Positions 32,920 through 41,209 of a stretch of DNA of 48,095 nucleotides are shown here, piece by piece. Numbering within the stretch: position 1 is the first letter of the stretch; every line of letters begins with the position of its first letter. Made by a program: the position numbers and the translations under genes. The notes under the pieces were generated by a model that worked only from the letters and a program-made list of their open reading frames with translations, made no database searches and was not told the DNA's origin. The DNA is from Gammaproteobacteria bacterium (GTDB taxonomy: Bacteria > Pseudomonadota > Gammaproteobacteria > Arenicellales > JAANXG01): NCBI GenBank assembly GCA_024639325.1, contig JAHEIO010000025.1:1-48095 (forward strand), read 5' to 3'.

Positions 32920-33774
32920 CTATTCTGCTTCCCGGTTATTTTCGTTCAGCAATCGGGCCTCTTTGGTGTCGACTTGATGCATATGTACATCCTGCTGTGG
33001 AAAGGGAATGGAAATGCCGTTGGCGTCGAATGCCAGTTTTGTGTTTTCCAACAGGCCCGCGCGTACGCTCCAAAAGTCTTTGTTCTTGACCCAGGGCCGC
33101 ACATTGATATTGACACTGCTGTCCGCCAGTTCACCCACGGCCACAGTGGCTGCCGGGTCCTTGAGGATGCGTTCATCTTCTGCGATGACGGTTTCGATCA
33201 GTGCGCGCGCTCTTTTGATGTCGTCCTGATAGCTTATGCCGAACACCAAGTCCACACGCCTGTTTTCCTCCGCCGAATAGTTGACTATCGTGTCGTTGTA
33301 CACCAGACGGTTGGGCACTATGATCCGCTTGTTGTCCGGCGTCAGCAGCGTGGTGTTGAACATCTCCACTTCGAGCACCGTACCCGCGGTACCGGCGGCC
33401 TCGATATAGTGCCCCAGCTTGAAGGGTTGAAAGAAAGCGATCATGACGCCGGCAGCGAAGTTGGACAGGGAATCCTTGACTGCCAGGCCGACGGCCAAGC
33501 CAGCCGCACCAAAAACAGCCAGCGCGGACGTCGTGTCGATGCCGAGTTGATCCAGGGCCGCCAGTACAACCAGCGCCATCAGTGCGACATATGCGGTGTT
33601 TCCCGCCAGCTTAACAAGCAAATCATCCAGGCCATGCCTGGTCAGCTGTTTGGCCAGGTAGTTACTCATCCACCTCGCGACTTTTCGGCCGATATAAAAA
33701 ATTACCAGCGCCCAAAAGATATGCAGCACCCAGGGCCCCGCAGCGCTCCACAGATTATCAGCAGTTAACTCCAT
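32920..33774 (-). CDS. MscS-family mechanosensitive channel
   Basis: The 284-residue protein has three N-terminal membrane helices ending in the pore helix GAAGLAVGLAVKDSLSNFAAG. The conserved beta domain contains GTVLEVEMFNTTLLTPDNKRIIVPN and the C-terminal domain runs from RVDLVFGISYQDD. Length matches E. coli MscS. It opens on membrane tension to release solutes in hypo-osmotic shock. Single gene. Confidence 0.93.
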   Translation of the reverse strand: MELTADNLWSAAGPWVLHIFWALVIFYIGRKVARWMSNYLAKQLTRHGLDDLLVKLAGNTAYVALMALVVLAALDQLGIDTTSALAVFGAAGLAVGLAVKDSLSNFAAGVMIAFFQPFKLGHYIEAAGTAGTVLEVEMFNTTLLTPDNKRIIVPNRLVYNDTIVNYSAEENRRVDLVFGISYQDDIKRARALIETVIAEDERILKDPAATVAVGELADSSVNINVRPWVKNKDFWSVRAGLLENTKLAFDANGISIPFPQQDVHMHQVDTKEARLLNENNREAE

Positions 33775-34084
33775 TGGTCAGATCTCTCGATGTTTGATTG
33801 TCGTTGCCAGTTTAGGCCGGCGGCCCGACTGGTGGCGATTTACCCGCGGTGAAGACAGGCTATATGTTGAATCGCTCCCGCTCATTGGGCGGCCGTAGTA
33901 TACAGAACCTTGACTGCATTCTCTCCAACATTCCGCTGCAACGGCATGATCGATTGGACGCGGGGAGCGACCGATTAAGGCTATAATCAAAGTGGAGACT
34001 TGTATGGCGCAGCCGCATTACCGCCCCGCGATCGATAGCAAGCAGGGCTGCGCGAACAACATTGAGGTGGCTCAGGAGACAAGA

Positions 34085-34393
34085 GTGAAACTGTTTCTGA
34101 TTCTGGTTGGTATCGCTATTGTCGTCATAGGCTCTCAATACTATTTCGATTCTCCGCCCGCCAACGAGAGTTGTGCGGCAGATCCGTTACCGTCTTGTGC
34201 GGCCCTCAGCCGCACCGGAAGCCACGTGACGGTCATTAATAATTGCGAGTACGACATCACGCTTCAGTGGGAATTTTTGGCTGGATCAAACCAGGTCCAT
34301 AACCTGTCCCCCGGGGGGACCAAAAGAGTGTCGTCATATCCCATCAAGGTTGACTCGGTCTCCTGTTGTCCTGAACACAACCGATGCTGGTGA
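34085..34393 (+). CDS. Small membrane-anchored Cys-rich protein of unknown function
   Basis: A GTG at 34085 with GGAGAC six bases upstream gives 102 residues; an ATG at 33992 would add 31 with no signal character. The product has one membrane helix (VKLFLILVGIAIVVIGSQYY). A Cys-rich periplasmic part follows (SCAADPLPSCAAL, NNCEYDITLQWEF, SVSCCPEHNRCW). TATAAT occurs at 33982-33987. The end overlaps the next gene by 10 bp in another frame. No family is recognised; the NNCxYDITLQW segment resembles short beta-sandwich domains. Confidence 0.65.
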   Translation: MKLFLILVGIAIVVIGSQYYFDSPPANESCAADPLPSCAALSRTGSHVTVINNCEYDITLQWEFLAGSNQVHNLSPGGTKRVSSYPIKVDSVSCCPEHNRCW

Positions 34394-35487
34394 GCCGTCC
34401 GATTGTCGGGGGTATGCAGCGCAGCCTGATCCGCAACAGTCTGATCATGTGCATTGCGGTCGGCGTAACGGACTGCACCAGCATCGGCCCCAAAACCATA
34501 CCCCGGGATCGCTCGAACTATATCAACAGCGTTGCCACATCCTGGAAATCCCAAACATTGCTCAATATCGTCAAACTACGGTACGCCGATACCCCCGTGT
34601 TTCTGGAAGTGGCGCAGATCGTCAGCGGCTATACGGTGGAAAGCCAGCTCGCGGCCGAGGCCAATCTTTCTAACATTCAGGACAGTCTGACGCTGGGCGG
34701 CGAAGGCAAGTTCATCGACCGGCCCACGATAACGTATTCGCCGTTGACCGGCGACAATTTCGTACGCAAATTGCTTGCGCCCATACCACCCAGTGCAGTG
34801 TTGTCACTCATCCAGTCCGGATGGCCGGCGGACCTGGTCATGAGAACTACGGTTCAGGCCGTCAACGGTCGGCGTAACCAGTCGGGGACCGAACCTCGCC
34901 GGAGTCCCGCCGACAAGGATTTCTACCACCTGATCGATCTGTTGCGGGAGATCCAGCAATCGGGCGCATTCGGCATGCGCATCGAACAGCGGGCCCAGGA
35001 AAAAGATACTACCGTACTGTTTTTCTATCACGAAACGCTGGATCCAAACGTTGCGGTAATTATCGAGTCATTGAAGGAACTTCTTGGCCTGGACCGGAAC
35101 TCCCTTCGTTACAAGATCGCGTATGGCGCGATTCCGAGCGGGGATGACGAAATCGCCATCCTTACTCGCTCGGTCATCCAGATCATGCTGGAAATCGCCT
35201 CTTACATCGAGGTTCCGAAAAAACACATCGAGAGCAACCGGACGCAGCAGACCGCTTCGGTCAAGACCGAAGTCGAGGCGGATATCCCCCCGCTCATTCG
35301 CATCAAAAGCGGTAAGGAACGACCCACAGATCCCTTTGTCGAAATCGAGTACGAAGACTACTGGTTCTGGATCAACGCCGACGATTTCGATTCGAAGAGG
35401 GTCTTCACCTTTCTCATGCTGATACTGATGCTGTCGGAGACCGGTGATAGCGGAAAGCTGCCCGTACTGACCATACCCGCGGGCTAG
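34384..35487 (+). CDS. Envelope protein of uncharacterised conserved type
   Basis: The 367-residue product has a short hydrophobic N-terminus (LIMCIAVGVTDCTS) and then the striking stretch RSNYINSVATSWKSQTLLNI followed by VKLRYADTPVFLEVAQIVSG. I have a memory of similar sequences in uncharacterised pseudomonad and other gammaproteobacterial proteins, but no named family. The Cys after VTD could carry lipid, though the site is not a canonical lipobox. A second ATG at 34414 would remove 10 residues. The TAG stop is part of the left CTAG of MITE copy B. Confidence 0.75.
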   Translation: MLVSRPIVGGMQRSLIRNSLIMCIAVGVTDCTSIGPKTIPRDRSNYINSVATSWKSQTLLNIVKLRYADTPVFLEVAQIVSGYTVESQLAAEANLSNIQDSLTLGGEGKFIDRPTITYSPLTGDNFVRKLLAPIPPSAVLSLIQSGWPADLVMRTTVQAVNGRRNQSGTEPRRSPADKDFYHLIDLLREIQQSGAFGMRIEQRAQEKDTTVLFFYHETLDPNVAVIIESLKELLGLDRNSLRYKIAYGAIPSGDDEIAILTRSVIQIMLEIASYIEVPKKHIESNRTQQTASVKTEVEADIPPLIRIKSGKERPTDPFVEIEYEDYWFWINADDFDSKRVFTFLMLILMLSETGDSGKLPVLTIPAG

Positions 35488-35733
35488 CCCGCATATTGCA
35501 CCAGTACGGTCGTGATTGTTCTATAGCGTATTGATCTTGCAATTGAATATGCTTGGCAGACGTACAGTTTAGAATGGAGGGCCGACCTCTCCCGGTCACT
35601 GACTCGTCCAGCTTTGTCTGCGCTTGATCTTCACTCGGACCGTAGCTACGGCTACGCTCCTCCCTCCAGACCGGCGCTCAATCAAACCTGTCCTGCGTCA
35701 TCGCTCGGGACACTGGTGCAATATGCGGGCTAG
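35484..35733. mobile_element. MITE-like element, copy B (gives stop codons to both neighbours)
   Basis: 250 bp bounded by perfect inverted repeats: CTAGCCCGCATATTGCACC at the left and GGTGCAATATGCGGGCTAG at the right. The left CTAG supplies the TAG stop of the gene ending at 35487; the right CTAG, read on the minus strand, supplies the TAG stop of the AsmA-like gene ending at 35730. The interior shares blocks with copy A and contains the palindrome CCGTAGCTACGG. It has no coding capacity and would need a transposase in trans. Confidence 0.88.
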
Positions 35734-36458
35734 TCCAAAAGCTTTTCAAGTTTCTTGCCGAGCTTGTCCTTGAGCGCGTCCTGCTTTTCCCCCATGTACT
35801 CTTGCGCCTTTTTCTTCAGCGTTCGCCTAGCCGTCTCCGCCAGGACCTGCGCGACGAACTGACCCAGCATTACGCGGGCGATCTGTTGCGGCGAGCCCTT
35901 CAGGTTTCCGAAGCGCAGCCGATCGATGGTCAGCTCCACGGGCTCCCCGCCATCATCCCAAGTGACCGTGGCTTTCGCTTTCTCGACTTCGACCTCGTCG
36001 ATCTGGATTTGAACCGGATCTCTGTCCGGGTCTTTTTCCTTTTCTTCCTCCTGTTTTGCATTTTCTTCACCGCTCGTGGCCGAGGCCTGTATATTCCGGT
36101 TCAAAACCTCGAAATTGGATCTGTCGCCCTTGAATTCGACGCGAATCTGCGGCTCGCTGGTGTGGATACGCTTAACCACACCTGAAACAATGTCAACGAC
36201 CGCGGTAATTTCGCTGAAACGAAACGCCGGTTGATCACTGAAACCCGGCGGATTCGCAACAGAGAGATTACTGATAGCCGCGCTGCCCTGCCTCAATCTG
36301 ATGCTGACGGACTCGGCACTGACTCTTGTTCCCAACACCTCGGACCCGGTATCTTCGATTATGTTTCTGGCAATTGAATCCAAGTTGCCTAGAAGAAAAT
36401 AGGCGGCCGCTGCAAGCACAGCCAAAACAATGAAAACCGTAACAAGGATTTTTTTCAT
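35730..36458 (-). CDS. AsmA/DUF748-like inner-membrane-anchored protein
   Basis: The 242-residue protein has an N-terminal membrane helix (ILVTVFIVLAVLAAAAYFLL). An AsmA-type periplasmic region follows: VRIRL-like VSIRLRQGSAAISNLSVANP, then SEPQIRVEFKGDRSNFEVLN. A highly charged linker (about 125-145) and a C-terminal amphipathic helix (KKAQEYMGEKQDALKDKLGK) complete it. AsmA-like proteins shape lipid transport or outer-membrane assembly; this is a short member. The stop codon lies in the end of MITE copy B. Confidence 0.75.
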   Translation of the reverse strand: MKKILVTVFIVLAVLAAAAYFLLGNLDSIARNIIEDTGSEVLGTRVSAESVSIRLRQGSAAISNLSVANPPGFSDQPAFRFSEITAVVDIVSGVVKRIHTSEPQIRVEFKGDRSNFEVLNRNIQASATSGEENAKQEEEKEKDPDRDPVQIQIDEVEVEKAKATVTWDDGGEPVELTIDRLRFGNLKGSPQQIARVMLGQFVAQVLAETARRTLKKKAQEYMGEKQDALKDKLGKKLEKLLD

Positions 36459-36667
36459 TTCTGTATGTCGCTATTAATGAGGTTCACACATAACTTGTAC
36501 CGACCGGTAAACTGAATACCGGAACTGCGCAAATGGATTCAGGGCGAATTATATGCGCAAGCCCGTATCAGGGATCAAAGAAACGGCACATAAACCGAGC
36601 AGATCGAATTTATTTAGAACACCGGGTCTCTTGCCGCACGTCGATTGCTGGTAACATCGACACTGGG

Positions 36668-37405
36668 ATGCGAATACTGTGCTGGAATATTCACAAAGGC
36701 ATCGGGGGAGTGGACCGTCGTTACGATCTTCACCGGATCCTGCGGGTTATCGACCACTACGACCCCGACGTGTTGATACTGCAGGAAGTCGACCAGGGTG
36801 TGCCGCGTACTCGACGACACGACCAGGTCGGTCTTATCGCGGACGTCCTGGAGTATCCCCATGTCGAATATGGTCCAAACGTCCGACTGCGCCGGGGGCG
36901 CTACGGCAATGCAACCCTGTCACGGTTCCCCATCGTCAACGCCCGCAACATCGATCTCAGCTTTGGAATCAAGAAGTCACGGGGAGCACTCTACACGGAA
37001 ATACGCACCAGGGTTGACGAGCACACGTACAGACTGCATCTGGTCAACGTGCATTTGGGTCTGTCGGGCATGGAAAGGCGCTGGCAGGTCAAACGGCTTA
37101 TGGACTCTAACGAACTGAGTCGCCTGGACACGGCGAGCCGAATCGTGGTGGCCGGAGATACCAATGACTGGAACGGTGCGTTGGGCAGAGGACCCTTCAA
37201 AAAATCTGGATTCCTCTGTGCGACAGGCACGGGACGTCGCGCATCACTGACTTTTCCAGCATGGCAGCCCGTTAGCGCCTTGGACCGGGTCTTCTACCGT
37301 GGCGCGATCGAAAGTGAACATCACTATCGCGGGCGTCTTCGAATCACCCGGCAAGCCTCCGACCACCTGCCCGTCATCGTTGATTTTCGAATTACGGAAC
37401 GCTAG
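36668..37405 (+). CDS. Endonuclease/exonuclease/phosphatase-family hydrolase
   Basis: The 245-residue protein has the EEP motifs in order: RILCWNIHKGIGG, DVLILQEVD, NATLSRFPIVNARNIDL, LVNVHLGLSGMERRWQ, VVAGDTNDW and a final ASDHLPVIVDF. These carry the metal-binding Asn, Glu, Asp and His of the DNase-I-like fold. The substrate is unknown; related bacterial proteins cleave phosphodiesters of lipids or nucleic acids. The ATG at 36668 fits the family N-terminus; the open frame begins 45 codons earlier. It converges with the ACT-domain gene, only five bases apart. Confidence 0.85.
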   Translation: MRILCWNIHKGIGGVDRRYDLHRILRVIDHYDPDVLILQEVDQGVPRTRRHDQVGLIADVLEYPHVEYGPNVRLRRGRYGNATLSRFPIVNARNIDLSFGIKKSRGALYTEIRTRVDEHTYRLHLVNVHLGLSGMERRWQVKRLMDSNELSRLDTASRIVVAGDTNDWNGALGRGPFKKSGFLCATGTGRRASLTFPAWQPVSALDRVFYRGAIESEHHYRGRLRITRQASDHLPVIVDFRITER

Positions 37406-37410
37406 CCTAC

Positions 37411-37947
37411 TCACGGGTTTTCGAACGCTGCCAGTTCCATCGTCGAATCCAGGTTCAACTCGTCGCAAAAATCCTGAAAATCGTGCCTCAATTCCGCGAT
37501 GGGGGAATCCGCGTCCACAGCGATGGTGAGATGCATGGAAAACACGGGAGTTCCGGTGTGGGCCGCGGCGTAAGTTGCGGTCGACATGTCCTCGATGTTT
37601 ATCCGCCGGTGTGCGAAAAAGTCGGCTACATCATGGACGATCCCCGGATGGTCCATCGAAACCACGTCGATCCGGTAGGGCAAAAGAGATGCATCGCGCT
37701 GTCGGGGCTTCGTCTTCTTGACCACGATGGTCATCGCCAGTTTCCGCTCCATGGCTGGAATCTGGGTGATCAATTCTTCGATCGCATCCGGCTCTCCCAC
37801 CACCAGCATGATGATTGTAAAGGCACCGCCGAGCACGGCCATTCGACTGTCTTCGATGTTTCCGCCATCCTTGAAAATTTCTTCCGACAGTTCATTTACG
37901 ATGCCGGTCCGGTCATCGCCCACGGCCGTGATCACAACATATTTCAT
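37411..37947 (-). CDS. GcvR-like ACT-domain regulatory protein
   Basis: The 178-residue protein has two ACT domains. The first is YVVITAVGDDRTGIVNELSE with GGNIEDSRMAVLGGAFTI, and the second is RIDVVSMDHPGIVHDVADFF with RRINIEDMST. This two-ACT layout matches GcvR, which antagonises the glycine-cleavage activator GcvA when glycine is low. gcvA and the gcvTHP genes are not nearby, so the assignment is by structure only. Confidence 0.82.
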   Translation of the reverse strand: MKYVVITAVGDDRTGIVNELSEEIFKDGGNIEDSRMAVLGGAFTIIMLVVGEPDAIEELITQIPAMERKLAMTIVVKKTKPRQRDASLLPYRIDVVSMDHPGIVHDVADFFAHRRINIEDMSTATYAAAHTGTPVFSMHLTIAVDADSPIAELRHDFQDFCDELNLDSTMELAAFENP

Positions 37948-38037
37948 TTTTGTTTCCCGACTTGCTTAGATGCGGAACACTGTACATCTATCCGAGCGGC
38001 AGTAAAAGCTCAAGCGTCCGGAACGGTCAGCGGATGA

Positions 38038-38850
38038 TCACGTGCGGCATCTGTGCAATATGGTCAGTATTAGGTAGGCCAGCGCCGTGACCAGGATGAT
38101 GGTAGCCCCCGAGGGAACGTCGAGCGAATAGGATACACCCAGCCCGGTGAGGCAGAACAAGGTACCCAATATCACGGCAAGGCCCATCATGGATTTCATG
38201 GTCTGCGTGTAATGCTGGGATATCGCGGCCGGCAACGTAAGCAATGCAATCACCAGTATCAGGCCAACCACCTGTATCATTAGTACGATGGATACCGCTG
38301 TCAGGCAGAGCAGGATCAGATATAGCGCGGTAACCGGGAGACCCCGGAGCCGGGCAAACTCCTCGTCGAACGTAATTGCCGTGAATTGTTTATAGAAAAG
38401 AATGATCGTAACCACCAGGACAACATTCAATATGAGCATCATCAGCAACTGCTGCTTCGATACCAGAAGCACATTTCCGAAAAGGTAGGTCATGAGATCG
38501 ACCTGGTACCCCGGTGTCTGCGAAATGAACAGGATTCCGACAGCCATACCGGCAGCCCAGAACGCGCTGATCAGGATGTCCTCCTGTTCCCTCGCATGGA
38601 GCTTCACCAATCCCAGAACCAGCGCCGCTATAACCGCTGTTACCAGCGCACCTAACATGGGTAAAAAGCCGAAGAACAATGCGGCGCCCATGCCGCCCAG
38701 CACCGCATGGGCAATGCCCCCCGCCAGGAACCCGATCCGCTTGACGACCACGTAGGTACCGACCATACCGCAAGCCGAGCTGGCGAGCACGCTCGCAAGT
38801 ACCGCGTTTTGAAGGAAGCCGTGCTGCGTCAGTGCCTGGAAGAAGTCCAT
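38038..38850 (-). CDS. znuB: Zinc ABC transporter permease (ZnuB-like)
   Basis: The 270-residue protein has about eight membrane helices and ZnuB/TroC features: ASVLASSACGMVGTYVVVKR, FLAGGIAHAVLGGMGAALFF, and the ATPase-contact region around EEFARLRGLPVTALYL. It is downstream of the ATPase gene by 15 bp and convergent-side to the GcvR-like gene. The Zur-like operator upstream of the pair supports zinc, not manganese, as substrate. Confidence 0.88.
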   Translation of the reverse strand: MDFFQALTQHGFLQNAVLASVLASSACGMVGTYVVVKRIGFLAGGIAHAVLGGMGAALFFGFLPMLGALVTAVIAALVLGLVKLHAREQEDILISAFWAAGMAVGILFISQTPGYQVDLMTYLFGNVLLVSKQQLLMMLILNVVLVVTIILFYKQFTAITFDEEFARLRGLPVTALYLILLCLTAVSIVLMIQVVGLILVIALLTLPAAISQHYTQTMKSMMGLAVILGTLFCLTGLGVSYSLDVPSGATIILVTALAYLILTILHRCRT

Positions 38851-38865
38851 CCCGTTTTCTGCCGA

Positions 38866-39594
38866 TCAGGAATGCCGGTGAGCCACCATGTGGACGTCGG
38901 ATCCATAGAGTTGCTGCAGCGTCCGTCCATCTATGGTCTCGGTCTTATGGCACACCAGGGTGCGATTCAGGCAAGCCACCCTTTCGACGTATTTGGATAT
39001 GAATCCGACATCGTGGGACACCACTACGATAGCCATCCGTTTGTTCAACTCTTTGAGCAGATCGAAAATTTCCGACTCCAGTCGCGTATCGATATTCGAG
39101 GTGGGCTCATCCAGTAGCATGAGTTCGGGCTGGCTGACCAGTGCACGGGCGAGCATTACCCGCTGCAATTGGCCTCCGGACAGGGTATTCAACCGCCTCG
39201 AGGCAAGGTGCTGGATTTCCGTCTCGGTCATTGCCTGTTCGGCAACGCTGATATCGCTGGTTGCGTAACCCGCGAACGGCTTGGTGACGCCCAACCGGCC
39301 CATCAGAACGGTCTGGCCAACGGTTATTGGGAAGTCTCTCGGGAACGTTGGATATTGTGGAACATATCCCAGCTTTTTTCTCGCCTTCGACGGAGTGGTC
39401 CCCAGCACCGTGACCTTTCCCCGGTCGGGCTGCAACAGGCCCAGCACGATCTTCAACAGCGTGCTCTTGCCGCCCGCGTTGGGACCTACCACCCCGATGA
39501 ACTCGTTTAGTTCAACTTCGATATCGATGGCATCCAGGACCAGCAGGTCCCCATACCGGAATGTCAGATCGACGATCTCTATTGCTTTGCTCAT
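38866..39594 (-). CDS. znuC: Zinc ABC transporter ATPase (ZnuC-like)
   Basis: The 242-residue ATPase has a Walker A GPNAGGKST at 37-45, signature LSGGQ at 138-142 and Walker B ELMLLDEP at 157-164. The sequence type is that of metal-importer ATPases. It forms an operon with znuB. A Zur-like palindrome lies about 50 bp upstream. The periplasmic zinc-binding gene (znuA) is not in the window, so it must be elsewhere. Confidence 0.9.
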   Translation of the reverse strand: MSKAIEIVDLTFRYGDLLVLDAIDIEVELNEFIGVVGPNAGGKSTLLKIVLGLLQPDRGKVTVLGTTPSKARKKLGYVPQYPTFPRDFPITVGQTVLMGRLGVTKPFAGYATSDISVAEQAMTETEIQHLASRRLNTLSGGQLQRVMLARALVSQPELMLLDEPTSNIDTRLESEIFDLLKELNKRMAIVVVSHDVGFISKYVERVACLNRTLVCHKTETIDGRTLQQLYGSDVHMVAHRHS

Positions 39595-39635
39595 CAGTGA
39601 ACCGGCCGTGGCAGCTGCATCAAATGCACTGCGAA

Positions 39636-39654
39636 AACGTTACATGGTAACATT
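39636..39654 (-). promoter_or_regulatory. Candidate Zur operator upstream of znuCB
   Basis: AACGTTACATGGTAACATT is a near-perfect palindrome (AAnGTTAC-ATG-GTAACnTT) 42 bp before the znuC start. It matches the gammaproteobacterial Zur-box pattern GAAATGTTATANTATAACATTTC in core and spacing. It implies repression of znuCB when zinc is plentiful. It might also affect the divergent MFS gene. Confidence 0.65.
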
Positions 39655-39884
39655 GCCGATTTCCTGATAATACCGGGCTCAAGCTTGTTATCTGCCGCCA
39701 AGCCTATAAACTGCGGAGCCGACAGCAATCTGCCACCCATTGTCGAGCAGCAAATTGCCTCAATCCAGTCAAAATGAATAGCCAGCAAGTTGCACCGGAA
39801 CGACCGCGACGGGTTTGCCCGCCGAAACTGTATACCCGGACGATTGCCTTGCCCAAACAAGGTTACACAGCCGCCCGGTAACAA

Positions 39885-41153
39885 ATGCTGGCCGGCGTTC
39901 AGAACAAAGGGCAGGTATTTGCCTGGGCCTTCTATGACTGGGCCAACTCTGCGTTCGCAACCGTGGTTATTGCTGGGTTCTTCCCGATTTTTTTCAATGA
40001 ATTCTGGTCAATCGGCGAAGAAACCACCAAAACTACTTTTAGACTGGGAGTTGCCAATTCCATTGCAAGTCTGATCGTTCTGGTGATGGCACCGGTTCTT
40101 GGCGCCATCGCCGATCAGGGTGCCCTGAAAAAGCGTTTCCTGTTGATTTTCGCCATGCTCGGAATCCTGGCCACGGCATGGCTTGGCGGCATCGGCCAGG
40201 GTTTGTGGCTGTATGCAGCCATAGTCTACGTCATGGCCACCATCGGGTTTTCCGGCGCCAACGTTTTGTACGACGCCCTGTTGGTCGATATCGCCCCAAA
40301 AAACAAGCTCGACGCCGTCTCCGGTATCGGATTCAGCCTCGGCTACCTCGGCGGCGGTCTTCTGTTCACCCTGTGCGTCGTCATGAGCCTGAAACCGGCC
40401 TGGTTCGGGCTCGTGGACGCGACGCAAGCGGTACGGGTCAGCTTTTTCGTTACTGCGATCTGGTGGGCCGTGTTCAGCCTGCCGCTGTGGTGGCATGTGC
40501 ACGAGAAGAAAACGGAATCATCAAATTTTTGGGCGGCATTTTTCGGGGGAATCGACCAGCTCACCCAGACCTTCAGGAATATAAGGAAATACAGACCCGT
40601 TCTCATTTTCCTGGTGGCATACTGGCTGTATATCGATGGCGTGGACACCATCATAAAGATGGCGGTGGACTACGGCTTGGCCCTGGGTTTCACGTCGCAG
40701 GACTTGGTCACCGCATTGCTGCTTGTTCAGTTCGTGGGGTTTCCGTCCGCGCTTTTATTCGGTTGGCTCGGCGAAAGGATCGGACCCAAGATCGGTATCA
40801 TTACCGGGCTGGTAGTTTACGCCGGCATCACGGTATGGGCCTATTTCATCACCGAAACGTGGGAATTCTACGGGATAGCGGTCTCCATCGGACTGGTGCA
40901 AGGGGGTGTGCAGGCGCTGAGCCGTTCGCTGTACGCGCGTCTTATCCCGCAGGATTCAGCCGCGGAATTTTTTGGTTTCTACAACTTTCTCGGAAAGTTT
41001 GCCGCGGTGATTGGACCCGTCATGATGGGTTGGGTGGCGGTGGCCACGGGGAGCTCCCGTATATCGATCCTGTCGATTCTCATCTTGTTCATCGCCGGCG
41101 GCCTGATACTGACGAAGGTCGACGTCAGCCGGGATAACAATCGCTCGCCGTGA
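39885..41153 (+). CDS. Atg22/UMF1-type major facilitator transporter
   Basis: The 422-residue protein has 12 likely membrane helices and the UMF1 signature QVFAWAFYDWANSAFATVVI. Further marks are VLGAIADQGALKKRFL, LLVDIAPKNKLDAVSGIGFS and QGGVQALSRSLYARLIPQ. The yeast homologue Atg22 exports amino acids from the vacuole; bacterial substrates are unknown. The gene is 290 bp from divergent znuC and overlaps an open frame leading into lpxD. Regulation by the Zur-like site is possible. Confidence 0.87.
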   Translation: MLAGVQNKGQVFAWAFYDWANSAFATVVIAGFFPIFFNEFWSIGEETTKTTFRLGVANSIASLIVLVMAPVLGAIADQGALKKRFLLIFAMLGILATAWLGGIGQGLWLYAAIVYVMATIGFSGANVLYDALLVDIAPKNKLDAVSGIGFSLGYLGGGLLFTLCVVMSLKPAWFGLVDATQAVRVSFFVTAIWWAVFSLPLWWHVHEKKTESSNFWAAFFGGIDQLTQTFRNIRKYRPVLIFLVAYWLYIDGVDTIIKMAVDYGLALGFTSQDLVTALLLVQFVGFPSALLFGWLGERIGPKIGIITGLVVYAGITVWAYFITETWEFYGIAVSIGLVQGGVQALSRSLYARLIPQDSAAEFFGFYNFLGKFAAVIGPVMMGWVAVATGSSRISILSILILFIAGGLILTKVDVSRDNNRSP

Positions 41154-41209
41154 AGCCCGCGTTACGCGGCGGTGGTATGATGGAACCGACCGTATTCAGA
41201 GAGTACAAC

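Noticed and set aside
32773-33768. A 331-codon open frame opposite the MscS gene
   Set aside because: The minus-strand frame has full MscS homology; this one is its complement.
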